Source: CAZGEA01 sp964524515 (GTDB lineage Bacteria > Patescibacteriota > Microgenomatia > UBA8517). Taken from it: DNA of 64,000 bases. The translations under genes were made by a program, and so were the position numbers. Below are positions 16,601 to 25,191 of the stretch, one piece after another. The stretch spans positions 62,001-126,000 of the forward strand of contig CAZGEA010000003.1 of the NCBI GenBank assembly GCA_964524515.1, given 5' to 3'. Under the pieces are notes generated by a model, which saw nothing but the letters and a program-made list of their open reading frames with translations, made no database searches and was not told where the DNA came from. Position 1 is the stretch's first letter. Each line of letters opens with the position of its first letter.

Positions 16601-19600
16601 AAATGCCAATTTATCAAATTCATCTTCAGACAAAAATCCATATTGTTTGATTGATTTAACCAATGAAACCAATTTATCAAATAATTCCTCAGTTCTCTCA
16701 ACTGTATTTCGCTCTTCTTCAGCCAAAGATGTCTCTTTCTTTCGAGTTTCAAGTTCTACTTCTGAAATTGCAAGCTGTGCTTGTTCTTTCTCTTTAATCT
16801 TATTCTTAACTTTTTCAGTTTTAATTCTTCCCTCTTCTTTGACTTGAATCTTTCGATCAGCAAATGATTCTTTAATTTCTTTTAATTTCTCATCCAATAA
16901 ATTATTCAAAATCTTAATAGATTCTGTGCGTCCTGCATCATCAACTGATGAAACCATATATCTTGCAAAATAAACAACTTGCTCAACTGTTCGAGGAGGC
17001 AAATCCAAAAGTAATGATACTTTTGATGGAGCGCCTTTAAAGAACCATACATGTACAACTGGTGCAGCAAGTGAAATATGTCCCATTCTCTCTCGTCGTA
17101 CACGAGATTCTGTTACTTCTACTCCACATTTATCACAAATTACACCTTTATATCTAATTCTCTTGTATTTTCCACAATAACATTCCCAATCTTTTGTTGG
17201 TCCAAAAATCTTTTCATCAAATAATCCATCTTTCTCGCTCTTTAATGTTCGATAATTAATTGTTTCTGGTTTTGTAATTTCTCCACGGCTCCAAGATCGA
17301 ATTTCATCAGATGATGCCAAACGAATTCTGAGTGATTTAAATTCTTGCAAATCTTTAAGTATTGCCAAAGGATCAGTTAATACTTGTTTTGATGCTCCAT
17401 CTTCCCCTTCAACTTGTTTTTGAATTCCTTCAATATCAATTGCAAGTCCAAGTGAGTTAAGTTCACGAACCAAAACTTTAAATGACTCTGGGATCTTAGC
17501 CTCAGGAATTGGCTCACCTTTAACAATTGCACCAAATGCTTGTGCACGTCCTACGATATCGTCTGATTTAATTGTCAACATTTCCTGCAATGTGTGGCTT
17601 GCTCTGTGTGCCTCAAGTGCCCATACTTCCATTTCTCCAAGTCTCTGTCCTCCCATTTGAGCTTTTCCTCCCAATGGTTGCTGAGTAACTAATGAATATG
17701 GCCCAGTGCTTCTTGCATGAGTTTTATCTTCAATCATGTGCTTAAGTTTCAAAATATATGAAACTCCAACAACTGTCTCTTCATTTAATGTCTCTCCAGT
17801 TCTTCCATCAACTAATCTAGTTTTTCCAGATACTGGAAGTCCAGCTTTTTTAAGTTCTTCAAAAACAATATCTTCTTTAATAGGATCAAATACTGGAAGT
17901 GCAGCTTTTTGGCCTTGGACTTTCATTGCCCATCCCAAATGAGCTTCCAAAAGTTGTCCCAAATTCATACGAGCTAAAACAGATAGTGGGGAAATAATAA
18001 TATCAATAGGTGTTCCGTCAGCTGTGTGAGGCATGTCGCTCTGTGGCATAATTTTGGCAATAACTCCTTTGTTTCCATGTCGTCCTGCCAATTTATCTCC
18101 AACAGTAACTTTTCTAATTTGTGCAATTTTAACTACAACTGATTTAATAACTCCGGGCCCGAGCTCGTCGCCTTTATCTTTATCCAAAATATCAACATCA
18201 ATAACAATTCCAGCTTCTCCATGAGGAACTCTAAGTGATGTATCTCGAACTTCACGAGCTTTTTCTCCAAATATTGCACGGAGTAAACGCTCTTCGGATG
18301 TTAATTCTGTCTCTCCCTTTGGTGCAATCTTTCCAACTAAAATATCATTTGGTCCAACTTCTGCTCCAATTACGATTATTCCATCATTTGCCAAATTAGC
18401 TAGTTCATGCTCAGATACATTTGGAATGTCTCGAGTCAACTCTTCATCTCCTAATTTAGTTTCAACAACGTCCGCTTGATATTCTTTAATATGAATTGAT
18501 GTTAATAAATCATCTTTAACTAATCGATCAGATACTAAAAGTGCATCTTCAAATCCATATCCACCATAAGATGTATAAGCTACCATCAAATTCTGTCCCA
18601 AACTCAATTCACCATCATCACTTGTAGCTCCATCTGCCAAAAGATCATCAACTTTAACTTTATCTCCAACATTTACTCTTACTTTTTGGTTATAACATGT
18701 TGACTGTGCTGTTCTTTGGAATTTAGTTAGCGAATAAACTACTTTTCGACCAGAATCAATTACTTCAAAATTATCTCCCAATTGCTGTGTTGCTTTATCA
18801 TCAAGTGTAATTTCAATTCTATTTCCATCAACATAAGAAACTTCTCCATTAAAATGAGATTTAATAACTCGGCCCATAGCAGAAGCAATTTCAGATTCCA
18901 TTCCAGTTCCAACAATAGGTGATTGTGGTCTAATCAAAGGAACCGCCTGACATTGCATGTTAGAACCCATCAAAGCTCTGTTTCCCTCATCGTGTGACAA
19001 GAAAGGAATCAAAGATGCAGATGCTCCAATAACCTGTCTTGGTGTGACATCAATAAAATCAACTAAAGCAGAATCACCCTCCAAGTATGTTCCAGCATGT
19101 CTATAAGCAACACGCTCATCATTAATAATTCCATCTTTACCAATATTAATAGATGAATGAGTAATCTTGAATTGATCTTCATCTGATGCATCCAAGTAAA
19201 CAATTTCATCAGTTACTTTTGCAAAACTTTTTCCATCTTTTTCAATTTTCTCAATTCTTCGATAAGGAGTTTCAATAAAACCATACTCATTTACTCGAGC
19301 ATGAAGTGTGAAATAAGTTACAAGTCCAATGTTAGGTCCCTCAGGAGATCTAATAGGGTCAATTCTTCCATATTGAGAAGCATTAACATCTCGAATTGAA
19401 AATGAAGCACGTTCACGATTAATACCACCAGGCCCTAAAACTGAAACACGTCGAATATTATCAATTTCAGATAAAAAGTTAGTATCATCCAATATAGTAG
19501 ACAATTGATTGGATCTGAAAAATTCATTTATAGCTGCAATTAAAGGTCTTGCATTAATTAATTGTGATGGATTTGGGCTATCTTCAGTTGAAATCAAAGT

Positions 19601-20653
19601 CATCTTTTCTTTAATTGATCTCTCAAGTCTCAAAAGTCCAACTCGGAAAGCATGAGTTGCAACTAATTCACCAACTCTTCGAATTCTACGATTTGATAGA
19701 TGGTCAATATCATCAACTTTTCCAACTCCATTTTGAAGTCCTACTAAATATGCCAAGGTTGCTGAAATATCCTCAGGAGTCACTACCCAATTTTCTTTTG
19801 AATTAGAAACGTTCAAAGTCAATCTCTTGTTAATTTTATATCTTCCAACTTTACCTAAATCATATCTTCTTGAATCAAAGAATAGTGAATGGAACAATGC
19901 CTCAGCATTCTCCAAAACAACAGGTTCTCCTGGTCTCATTTTTCGATAAATTTCCAAAAGTGCTTCTTCTCTGGTTTTTGTAAAATCTTTCTCAAGTGTT
20001 TTTGTAATATATTGATGATTTCGATCTGCATCAAACTTTTCAAAAAATTCTTTAATTTGGCTATCTGTTTCCATTCCCATAGCACGAAGGATTACAGTTG
20101 CAGGAACTTTTCTCTTTCTATCAATTCGAGCAGAAATCAAATCATTTTTAGAAACTTCAAATTCAAGCCATGAACCACGAAGTGGTCTAACTTCTGCAAA
20201 ATGAAGCATACGTCCAGATGATTGATCAAGAGATGCTGAAAAATAAACTCCAGGGGCACGGATAAGTTGATTAATAACAGCACGTTCAATTCCAGAAATT
20301 ATAAATGTTCCAGAATTTGTCATTTGAGGAATGTTTCCCAAGAAAACTTCTTGAGTTACTTCTCGTCCGTTTCTTTTATTAGTAAGTGTAACGTTTAATT
20401 TAAATGGAGAAGAAAAAGTAAGTCCTTTCTCTCTTGCATGTTTAGGAGTAACTGTTGGCTCTTCCAAACTATGGACACCAAAACTAAGAGTCCAATTTTT
20501 GCCAGTAAAGTCATCGATTGGTGAAATCTCAGAAAGCTCTTCTGCAATACCTTCATTTAAGAACCAATCCCAAGAATCGCGAGCCAACTTGGGTAAATCC
20601 AATTTTGGTAAAGCACTGTCATTGATAGTTCCAAAGTTTATTCTTTTTGCCAT
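13652..20653 (-). CDS. rpoBC: Fused RNA polymerase beta-beta' subunit (RpoB-RpoC)
   Basis: One open frame of 2333 codons encodes both catalytic subunits. Beta occupies about residues 1-1040, ending with the usual MEVWALEAHRASHTLQEML region. A linker of about 60 residues leads to beta' at about residue 1103 (FKSLRIRLASSDEIRSWS). Beta' has its N-terminal zinc site (CYCGKYKRIRYKGVICDKC, about 1156-1175), the Mg-binding NADFDGDQMAVHV (about 1640) and the C-terminal Cys cluster (TCRTRFGVCQKCYG, about 2034). No Met or ribosome site exists near the beta' start, so this is a true fusion rather than a readthrough of two genes. In the rifampicin pocket several positions differ from sensitive polymerases (see findings). 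It has its own promoter and heads the str cluster. Confidence 0.97.
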   Translation of the reverse strand: MAKRINFGTINDSALPKLDLPKLARDSWDWFLNEGIAEELSEISPIDDFTGKNWTLSFGVHSLEEPTVTPKHAREKGLTFSSPFKLNVTLTNKRNGREVTQEVFLGNIPQMTNSGTFIISGIERAVINQLIRAPGVYFSASLDQSSGRMLHFAEVRPLRGSWLEFEVSKNDLISARIDRKRKVPATVILRAMGMETDSQIKEFFEKFDADRNHQYITKTLEKDFTKTREEALLEIYRKMRPGEPVVLENAEALFHSLFFDSRRYDLGKVGRYKINKRLTLNVSNSKENWVVTPEDISATLAYLVGLQNGVGKVDDIDHLSNRRIRRVGELVATHAFRVGLLRLERSIKEKMTLISTEDSPNPSQLINARPLIAAINEFFRSNQLSTILDDTNFLSEIDNIRRVSVLGPGGINRERASFSIRDVNASQYGRIDPIRSPEGPNIGLVTYFTLHARVNEYGFIETPYRRIEKIEKDGKSFAKVTDEIVYLDASDEDQFKITHSSINIGKDGIINDERVAYRHAGTYLEGDSALVDFIDVTPRQVIGASASLIPFLSHDEGNRALMGSNMQCQAVPLIRPQSPIVGTGMESEIASAMGRVIKSHFNGEVSYVDGNRIEITLDDKATQQLGDNFEVIDSGRKVVYSLTKFQRTAQSTCYNQKVRVNVGDKVKVDDLLADGATSDDGELSLGQNLMVAYTSYGGYGFEDALLVSDRLVKDDLLTSIHIKEYQADVVETKLGDEELTRDIPNVSEHELANLANDGIIVIGAEVGPNDILVGKIAPKGETELTSEERLLRAIFGEKAREVRDTSLRVPHGEAGIVIDVDILDKDKGDELGPGVIKSVVVKIAQIRKVTVGDKLAGRHGNKGVIAKIMPQSDMPHTADGTPIDIIISPLSVLARMNLGQLLEAHLGWAMKVQGQKAALPVFDPIKEDIVFEELKKAGLPVSGKTRLVDGRTGETLNEETVVGVSYILKLKHMIEDKTHARSTGPYSLVTQQPLGGKAQMGGQRLGEMEVWALEAHRASHTLQEMLTIKSDDIVGRAQAFGAIVKGEPIPEAKIPESFKVLVRELNSLGLAIDIEGIQKQVEGEDGASKQVLTDPLAILKDLQEFKSLRIRLASSDEIRSWSRGEITKPETINYRTLKSEKDGLFDEKIFGPTKDWECYCGKYKRIRYKGVICDKCGVEVTESRVRRERMGHISLAAPVVHVWFFKGAPSKVSLLLDLPPRTVEQVVYFARYMVSSVDDAGRTESIKILNNLLDEKLKEIKESFADRKIQVKEEGRIKTEKVKNKIKEKEQAQLAISEVELETRKKETSLAEEERNTVERTEELFDKLVSLVKSIKQYGFLSEDEFDKLAFYGVSDFIEVKMGAEAILEALASIDITKLAIEVKQEIESLKGTKSARYLKLTKRLKLVNGLRLANIPSTSMVLKVLPVLPADLRPMVQLSGGRFATSDLNDLYRRVINRNNRLKHLITLGAPEIILRNEKRMLQESVDSLIDATQRKAVRRARGKQVLRSLSDMLRGKQGRFRQNLLGKRVDYSGRSVIVVGPELKLNQCGLPKEMALEMFKPFVLREMIVRGIAPNVKSAKNLLERRPPEVFDILEEITKNHPVLLNRAPTLHKLGIQAFYPVLIEGSAIRLHPSVCSGFNADFDGDQMAVHVPLSAKSLDEARNLMLSDNNLLKPADGSPTAAPASKEMALGVYYLTSEDPRIPAEETTFSSEAEALLAYQTGSVALRQKINVRIGLEVVETTAGRLLFKEVLPVGFEFVNKGVGSAIIKDLVTQAFYKGDKEVTVKLIDDIKTLGFWGGTVSGLSFGIVDAVIHPEKDEMIRAANGQVAEIEDNFANGLITNEERKRLAQEVWIQTTETIADKTWEIIDPTSSIRIVIDAKVGRTSRDQIKQLAGMRGLVVDPLGKIVELPVKGNFREGLSIFEYVTSGRGSRKGLTDTALKTADAGYLTRRLVDVAHDVLIREPDCGATENLFIERSFRTSSFGKRIVGRFASQDIKGKDKVYVSANEFIDEAISKLIDADETVEAAYVRSPLTCRTRFGVCQKCYGWDLSTKKLVEIGVPVGVIAAQSIGEPGTQLTLRTKHSGGVVGVDVTQGLPRVEELFEARIPKSLSPLSEVSGKVTLSEDEDGYVVKVTTQDKPKEEREYIIPKTSKLIVEDGQLIESGTQLSSGFLDIKEILSVRGLKASQEYLVNELQAVYESQGIAINDRHFETIVRKMSDEVKISTAGDTSLLPGEVIDRSRFEEENEKVIAAGGEPASARQVVLGITRRSLFTESWLSAASFEQTTEVLSESALMGKRDRLLGLKENVIIGRLIPVDAERAASVSRIS

Positions 20654-20716
20654 GAGGCTAATGGTTACCTACATCAGACGCGGGAATTATACCTACCTCC
20701 GCGTAGGCTAAACTGT

Positions 20717-20744
20717 AGTATACAATATCACATTGTAGTGTCAA
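20717..20744 (-). promoter_or_regulatory. rpoBC promoter
   Basis: On the minus strand TTGACA (20739-20744), a 16-nt spacer and TATACT (20717-20722) form a strong promoter after the mltG stop. A second -10-like sequence (TATAAT) lies closer to the gene. The leader from the first start would be about 55-60 nt. Confidence 0.75.
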
Positions 20745-20764
20745 GCCCCATATATTAACTACTT

Positions 20765-21757
20765 TCATCTTAAGTATTTTTGCACATTTTGATTATGCTC
20801 TTCAAGCGTCGAAGCATAGTGAGCATTACCATCAATTCCATGAATATAATACAAATAATCCGAGGCTAAACTATTCTTTACAGCCTCCAATGCAGTTCTT
20901 CCTGGGTTTGCGATTGCATGAGGGGGAAGACCATTATTTGTATAGGTACTATATACAGATTCAATCTTATAATCCTCTCGAAATATGTCAGGCCACCAAT
21001 CTGAACAATCAAATAAATTATTAACACAACGAATATTGGCAACTACATATTGCACAGTTGCGTCAATTTGAAGTGGCATTCCAATTCTCAATCTATTTTT
21101 AATAATACCTGCAATTATTGGTCTTTCCTCACCGTTTCTAGTTTCCCGCTCCAACAAAGACGCCATAATCACTTCACTTGTTGAATATTCATTTCCAAAT
21201 TTTTTAATAAAAGTATCATTCAACAATTTTCCAGCTTTATTTCCTGTTATATCTTTAGCTACCAAATATGTATCTGGAAACAAATATCCTTCTTTATCTT
21301 TTGTATATTCAAAAAAATCAGTTAAAAATTCCGCTCTTTTTTCATTTTCATATTTAAGTGAATCAGCAAATTTAATCCCCATCTGTTCTCTTCTCAAACC
21401 TTCGGGAAAACTAATCCAAATACTACTTGGACCTTTGGAAATTTGAGCAAGAATTTGAGCGACATTCATATTTTTCTTCAAATCATATTCACCAGGAGCG
21501 ATTATTGTTGTTTGATTTGTAAGTTTAAGATAAATTCTAAAAACCAAAGAATTTCTAATTAAACCTTTCTCTTCAAGCTGATTTGCAACTTTTACACCAG
21601 TTTCCCCTTTTTGAACTACAACAGAAACAATACTATTATCATTTTTAGAAACTGGAGTCAGACTGTAAACATAAACCGCACCTATCAAAACAAAAATAAA
21701 AAAAATAAAAAGTGAAATAACAAAAAAACCAACTGAAAACTTTCTAATAATCTTCAT
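20765..21757 (-). CDS. mltG: Endolytic murein transglycosylase MltG (YceG-like)
   Basis: The 330-residue protein has one N-terminal membrane segment (about residues 10-32), a LysM-like subdomain (QKGETGVKVANQLEEKGLI) and the catalytic domain with EGYLFPDTYLV and ASLLERETRNGEERPIIAGI, the latter containing the catalytic Glu of MltG, then RLRIGMPLQIDATVQY. MltG cleaves nascent peptidoglycan strands outside the membrane. Its presence supports a genuine peptidoglycan wall. It lies next to ruvX, a pairing seen in many bacteria (yqgF/mltG). Confidence 0.93.
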   Translation of the reverse strand: MKIIRKFSVGFFVISLFIFFIFVLIGAVYVYSLTPVSKNDNSIVSVVVQKGETGVKVANQLEEKGLIRNSLVFRIYLKLTNQTTIIAPGEYDLKKNMNVAQILAQISKGPSSIWISFPEGLRREQMGIKFADSLKYENEKRAEFLTDFFEYTKDKEGYLFPDTYLVAKDITGNKAGKLLNDTFIKKFGNEYSTSEVIMASLLERETRNGEERPIIAGIIKNRLRIGMPLQIDATVQYVVANIRCVNNLFDCSDWWPDIFREDYKIESVYSTYTNNGLPPHAIANPGRTALEAVKNSLASDYLYYIHGIDGNAHYASTLEEHNQNVQKYLR

Positions 21758-21776
21758 AAATTATGTGTGTACTTTT

Positions 21777-21977
21777 TTATACTTCTGCAAGAAGAGCTCT
21801 ACGATAATGCTTTGAAGAAGTAGTATAAATATAAATTCTGCCGCAAGAACAAGTTATTTTTTCATCATTCTTGCCGTGAGTTTCGCGTTTTGCTGTTGAT
21901 AAATACTTTCCACAACCCACACATCTGCCTTGAGATAAAAGCCATGCTTGCACTGGGGATATTACATTCTTAAGCAT
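21777..21977 (-). CDS. Small zinc-ribbon protein
   Basis: The 66-residue protein has CVGCGKY (about residues 19-25) and CSCGRIY (about 43-49), a CxxC plus CxC arrangement likely to bind one zinc, followed by a basic end (SSKHYRRALLAE). No family recognised. An extended -10 box 7 nt before its ATG supports it as a real, separately transcribed gene. It lies 25 nt after ruvX and 19 nt before mltG. It could bind RNA or DNA, but this is only inferred from fold and charge. Confidence 0.7.
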   Translation of the reverse strand: MLKNVISPVQAWLLSQGRCVGCGKYLSTAKRETHGKNDEKITCSCGRIYIYTTSSKHYRRALLAEV

Positions 21978-21984
21978 TAACTAG

Positions 21985-21993
21985 AGTATAACA
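21985..21993 (-). promoter_or_regulatory. Extended -10 for the zinc-ribbon gene
   Basis: On the minus strand TGTTATACT (a TGn-extended -10) ends 7 nt before the ATG at 21977, predicting a leaderless transcript that would also carry mltG. Confidence 0.55.
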
Positions 21994-22001
21994 CAAATCA
22001 A

Positions 22002-22391
22002 TCAATTGGATTCCAAAAAACGCTCCAAAATCACACTCGCTGCCCATGCATCTTCCATTTCTTTTCGATGTTTACGTCCTCGTCCTGAATTAACCAAATA
22101 TTGTTGTGCATCAATTGTAGACAATGTCTCATCAAAATATTCAATTGGCAGATCAACCTTCGCTTGAAGTTCTTCACCAAACAACTTTGCCTTTTTTCCA
22201 CTTTGATTCTCAGATACTCCAACAATAATCATTTCTATTTTATTTACATCAGAAATTTTTTTAATTTGTTCAACAATTTCAGATTGTTCTTTATAATAAA
22301 AAACTCCAAATGGTTGAGGTAATGGGTCTGCAATTGCAATCCCAACTTTTGAATCACCAAAATCAATTGACATCAATTTTTTCTTTTGCAT
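22002..22391 (-). CDS. ruvX: RuvX/YqgF family nuclease
   Basis: The 129-residue RNase H-fold protein starts with the MSIDFGDSKVGIAIADP motif containing the first catalytic Asp and has the IIVGVSENQSGKKA region, the FDETLST motif (second acidic residue) and a terminal ...EMEDAWAASVILERFL helix with a third acidic residue. Family members process the 5' end of 16S rRNA and resemble Holliday-junction resolvases. It overlaps the sortase gene by 29 nt. Confidence 0.9.
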   Translation of the reverse strand: MQKKKLMSIDFGDSKVGIAIADPLPQPFGVFYYKEQSEIVEQIKKISDVNKIEMIIVGVSENQSGKKAKLFGEELQAKVDLPIEYFDETLSTIDAQQYLVNSGRGRKHRKEMEDAWAASVILERFLESN

Positions 22392-23046
22392 CAGCTTGAG
22401 TTAATGGAACAAGTTTAGCACGAACAACTAATCTTTTTGGTTTTCTAGGGTCCCCAGGCGGGCTACATGTTACTAATGTAATATACGATGCATCACGAGG
22501 CTGTTCTAAAATCTGAATATCTTTAGGCGATACTTCAAACCGATCTTGAACCTTATAACTATATTTTACTCCATCAAAATTTGCAAAAACTTGATCTCCA
22601 ATTTTCAATGTATGAAGTGTTGAAAATATAGTTAAATAATTTTTCGGATTAAAAAATTGTGGCAATATCGAATGTCCAAAAACAACAGAGTTTCCAATTT
22701 TACCTGGTACTGCAGTTCCAGGATATTGAATCAAATGCTCTGCCAAATCCTCACCTCCAATAGTCACAACTGCATTGTCAATTTTCAATTTTGGAACACT
22801 CAAAGAGTAGCTCTGTGTATTATTTTCCAAAAAATTCTCATCGTGACTTACATCAGGAAACCAATTAGAAGCCTTTGTCATATCAAGATAAGAACTCTCA
22901 GGAATGGGCGACAAAAAACTCCTAAAAGCAATAGATGGATCAAGTTCATGAGAAACAATTGGAGCAAAAATATAAACTAAAACTCCAATTCCAGAAATAA
23001 ACAAACCCAAAGAAATTAATCTAAATATTAATTTATTTTTTTTCAT
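22363..23046 (-). CDS. Sortase (cysteine transpeptidase)
   Basis: The 227-residue protein has an N-terminal membrane anchor (about residues 10-30) and a sortase beta barrel. The catalytic His lies in GNSVVFGHSI (about residue 124), the Cys in ITLVTCSPPGDPRKPKRLVV (about residue 193), and the Arg follows in RLVVRAKL. Sortases cleave LPxTG-like signals and attach proteins to the wall or to each other. Candidate substrates with LPDSG and LPNAG signals are encoded at 49186 and 51251, far from this gene. The start overlaps the previous gene's stop by 4 nt. The sortase class was not determined. Confidence 0.92.
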   Translation of the reverse strand: MKKNKLIFRLISLGLFISGIGVLVYIFAPIVSHELDPSIAFRSFLSPIPESSYLDMTKASNWFPDVSHDENFLENNTQSYSLSVPKLKIDNAVVTIGGEDLAEHLIQYPGTAVPGKIGNSVVFGHSILPQFFNPKNYLTIFSTLHTLKIGDQVFANFDGVKYSYKVQDRFEVSPKDIQILEQPRDASYITLVTCSPPGDPRKPKRLVVRAKLVPLTQADAKEKIDVN

Positions 23047-25175
23047 TCAGACGATAATGTAATTTCAATTTTATTTGTTTTATGAGGTAAAGTTCCCAAT
23101 GGTCCAGGAAGTGGAGGCCTCAAAACAATATCAGCTTTAGAAAATCCTGCAATTGATTTTGAAAAATAATCCTGAGCTACAAATACATATTTACCAGTAA
23201 TCTTTTCTTTTATTGAATCAATTGAAACATTTGGTAATAAATTCGCTTTGTAAGATACATCAAATTTATATGATTTATCAGAAATTTCAGGTTTCTCGGA
23301 AAAACCATATTCAATTTGCGAATCACGCAAAACATATCCTGTTGGAGTCATCTTCTCCATTACAAGCCGTGCATGTTCAACAATATTATTTTTTGAAATA
23401 ACCAATGAAGTAAGATCAATCGACAAATCAAGAGATACTGTATCAGCTTCTTCACCTGATTGATGATCAAACTTTTTGTTTGTTACTGTAATTTTTTCAG
23501 AATTCGGAACTAAATAATCAGAATCAGAAAAAGTTGATGACAATTGTACTTTTGCGGAATCTTTTAATTTATTAGTTAAAGTTTGTTCTAAATTTTTAAG
23601 ATCATCTTTTGATACAACTTTACTTTGCCTACTTGATCCTCCAGTAAAATCAGTTTCGGAAATTGCATCAACTTCACTCTTTGGATAATTTGATACTTTA
23701 AACAATTCCCCTTTTGCCAAATTAGATTCAGCTCCAATTGCATCTGCAGTAGCATTTACTTTTACTTCTCCAGGTTGACTAGGAGAAAGCGCTGCAGAAA
23801 CAGAAGCAGAATTATCAAGAGTAAATCTTAAATTACCCGAACTCGTCACGATCACTCCAGCTGGTAATTTAATTGGAACCGCTGTTCCATTTCGAATCGT
23901 AATTGACCCTTTGGCTGGGTCTCCAACAGTTTTAACACCAGTTGCACTAACTCGCTCATTCCCAGAAACACTAGTTTTTACTTCTCTAGCTTGAATTAAA
24001 GCGTCAGTTATAGAAGTTTGTACAGTTGGAGATATAGTCAAATTAGCATTTGATGTTATCTTTTTAGGCCTTACATAAAGAGTAATATCCGCAGATGGCA
24101 AAAACCACCACAACACAAACAAAGCAACAAATACAGTCGAAAGAAGTGCAAACAAAACAACACTTCGATCAGCCCTAAATCCACCAAGTTTCATATTTGG
24201 AATTTTAATTCTAGGCATTGATGGAACACTTATTTTTGCCTTAAACATATTTCCACTCTTTTTTATAAAATTACTTCCCGGTAAATCATGTTTTTTTGGT
24301 TCAATTAAATTTGCATGCTCCCCATCATCAAAATCACTTTCCTCCATATCCTCAGTTTCTTCAAAATCAACAGCCACTGAGCTTAACTCTTTCGTATCCT
24401 CAATTATCTCTTCAGGTATTTTCTCATCACTTTCCTCCCAAATAATATTATTAACTTGTGCAATCTCACTTGCTCCAGCCAACGAAACAGCTACTAATTT
24501 TTCATTTGGACTAAATGCAGTAAATGTTGGTGTATGCAAAAAAGTAATAGGTTTTTGGTCCCCCCATGAAGCCTCAGATAATACTTTTACAGCATCAACA
24601 GATGCAGCATTAGAGCCATCATATACAACAAATCGACTTGGTATCGGGTCTTTTGCGCCAAATTTAGTCAGTGCCAAATTAACATCATCAACCAAAGATA
24701 CTGTGCGGGGCAAAGTTACTGTTCCATTTAAATTTCCTAATCTAAAAACACTTAAATCAATTTCATCTTGATTTATTCCCAAAACAACGATATTAGTTGC
24801 ACCATCTTTTTTAATTTTTAAATAGTTTGAAATCGCCTCAGGAAAAACAACAAATCCCTGTGGAGTAAGGGATAATTTCTGACAAATTTCTCTAATCGGC
24901 TCTAAATAATTCTTATTTATTTGTCCATCAGTCACCCAAGATGGGGGAACACCAAACACAGTATTTGAAGGCTCACTAACTCCTCGTGGTAATTGAGATA
25001 TACAGCTTGAAATTGTAGTATCGGCACTATTAATTAATTGACTTTCCTCCTCCCAGGAAACAACAGGACCAATTGTTTGAATTTGAGCTAAATCATCTTC
25101 AATATACCAAACAGCAGCTTGAGTATACCCAGGCTCAAGACTAATAGACCAATAATATTCTCTTTCTTTTTTCAT
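23043..25175 (-). CDS. Large bitopic protein: putative actin-like cytoplasmic domain plus baseplate-J-like exterior
   Basis: The 710-residue protein has three parts. Residues 1 to about 245 look like a diverged ASKHA/PilM-FtsA-type fold (YWSISLEPGYTQAAVWYI, GVPPSWVTDG, NIVVLGINQDEIDLSVF, FVVYDGSNAA). Then comes an acidic linker and a single membrane segment at about 340-360 (FALLSTVFVALFVLWWFLP). The exterior part (about 365-710) has a segment (AKGSITIRNGTAVPIKLPAG ... FTLDN ... ATADAIGAESN) matching the pattern of baseplate J/gp47-like proteins that are common in CPR genomes. The nucleotide-binding residues are not clearly conserved. It overlaps the sortase gene by 4 nt. Domain calls are by eye. 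Confidence 0.6.
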   Translation of the reverse strand: MKKEREYYWSISLEPGYTQAAVWYIEDDLAQIQTIGPVVSWEEESQLINSADTTISSCISQLPRGVSEPSNTVFGVPPSWVTDGQINKNYLEPIREICQKLSLTPQGFVVFPEAISNYLKIKKDGATNIVVLGINQDEIDLSVFRLGNLNGTVTLPRTVSLVDDVNLALTKFGAKDPIPSRFVVYDGSNAASVDAVKVLSEASWGDQKPITFLHTPTFTAFSPNEKLVAVSLAGASEIAQVNNIIWEESDEKIPEEIIEDTKELSSVAVDFEETEDMEESDFDDGEHANLIEPKKHDLPGSNFIKKSGNMFKAKISVPSMPRIKIPNMKLGGFRADRSVVLFALLSTVFVALFVLWWFLPSADITLYVRPKKITSNANLTISPTVQTSITDALIQAREVKTSVSGNERVSATGVKTVGDPAKGSITIRNGTAVPIKLPAGVIVTSSGNLRFTLDNSASVSAALSPSQPGEVKVNATADAIGAESNLAKGELFKVSNYPKSEVDAISETDFTGGSSRQSKVVSKDDLKNLEQTLTNKLKDSAKVQLSSTFSDSDYLVPNSEKITVTNKKFDHQSGEEADTVSLDLSIDLTSLVISKNNIVEHARLVMEKMTPTGYVLRDSQIEYGFSEKPEISDKSYKFDVSYKANLLPNVSIDSIKEKITGKYVFVAQDYFSKSIAGFSKADIVLRPPLPGPLGTLPHKTNKIEITLSSE

Positions 25176-25191
25176 GGCAGGAATAGAAAAA

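Noticed and set aside
17340..17600. rpoB-rpoC junction as a sequencing frameshift
   Set aside because: The linker is in frame without stops and there is no Met or ribosome site for a separate rpoC. A substitution or missing stop cannot be fully excluded without reads, but the sequence supports a genuine fusion.
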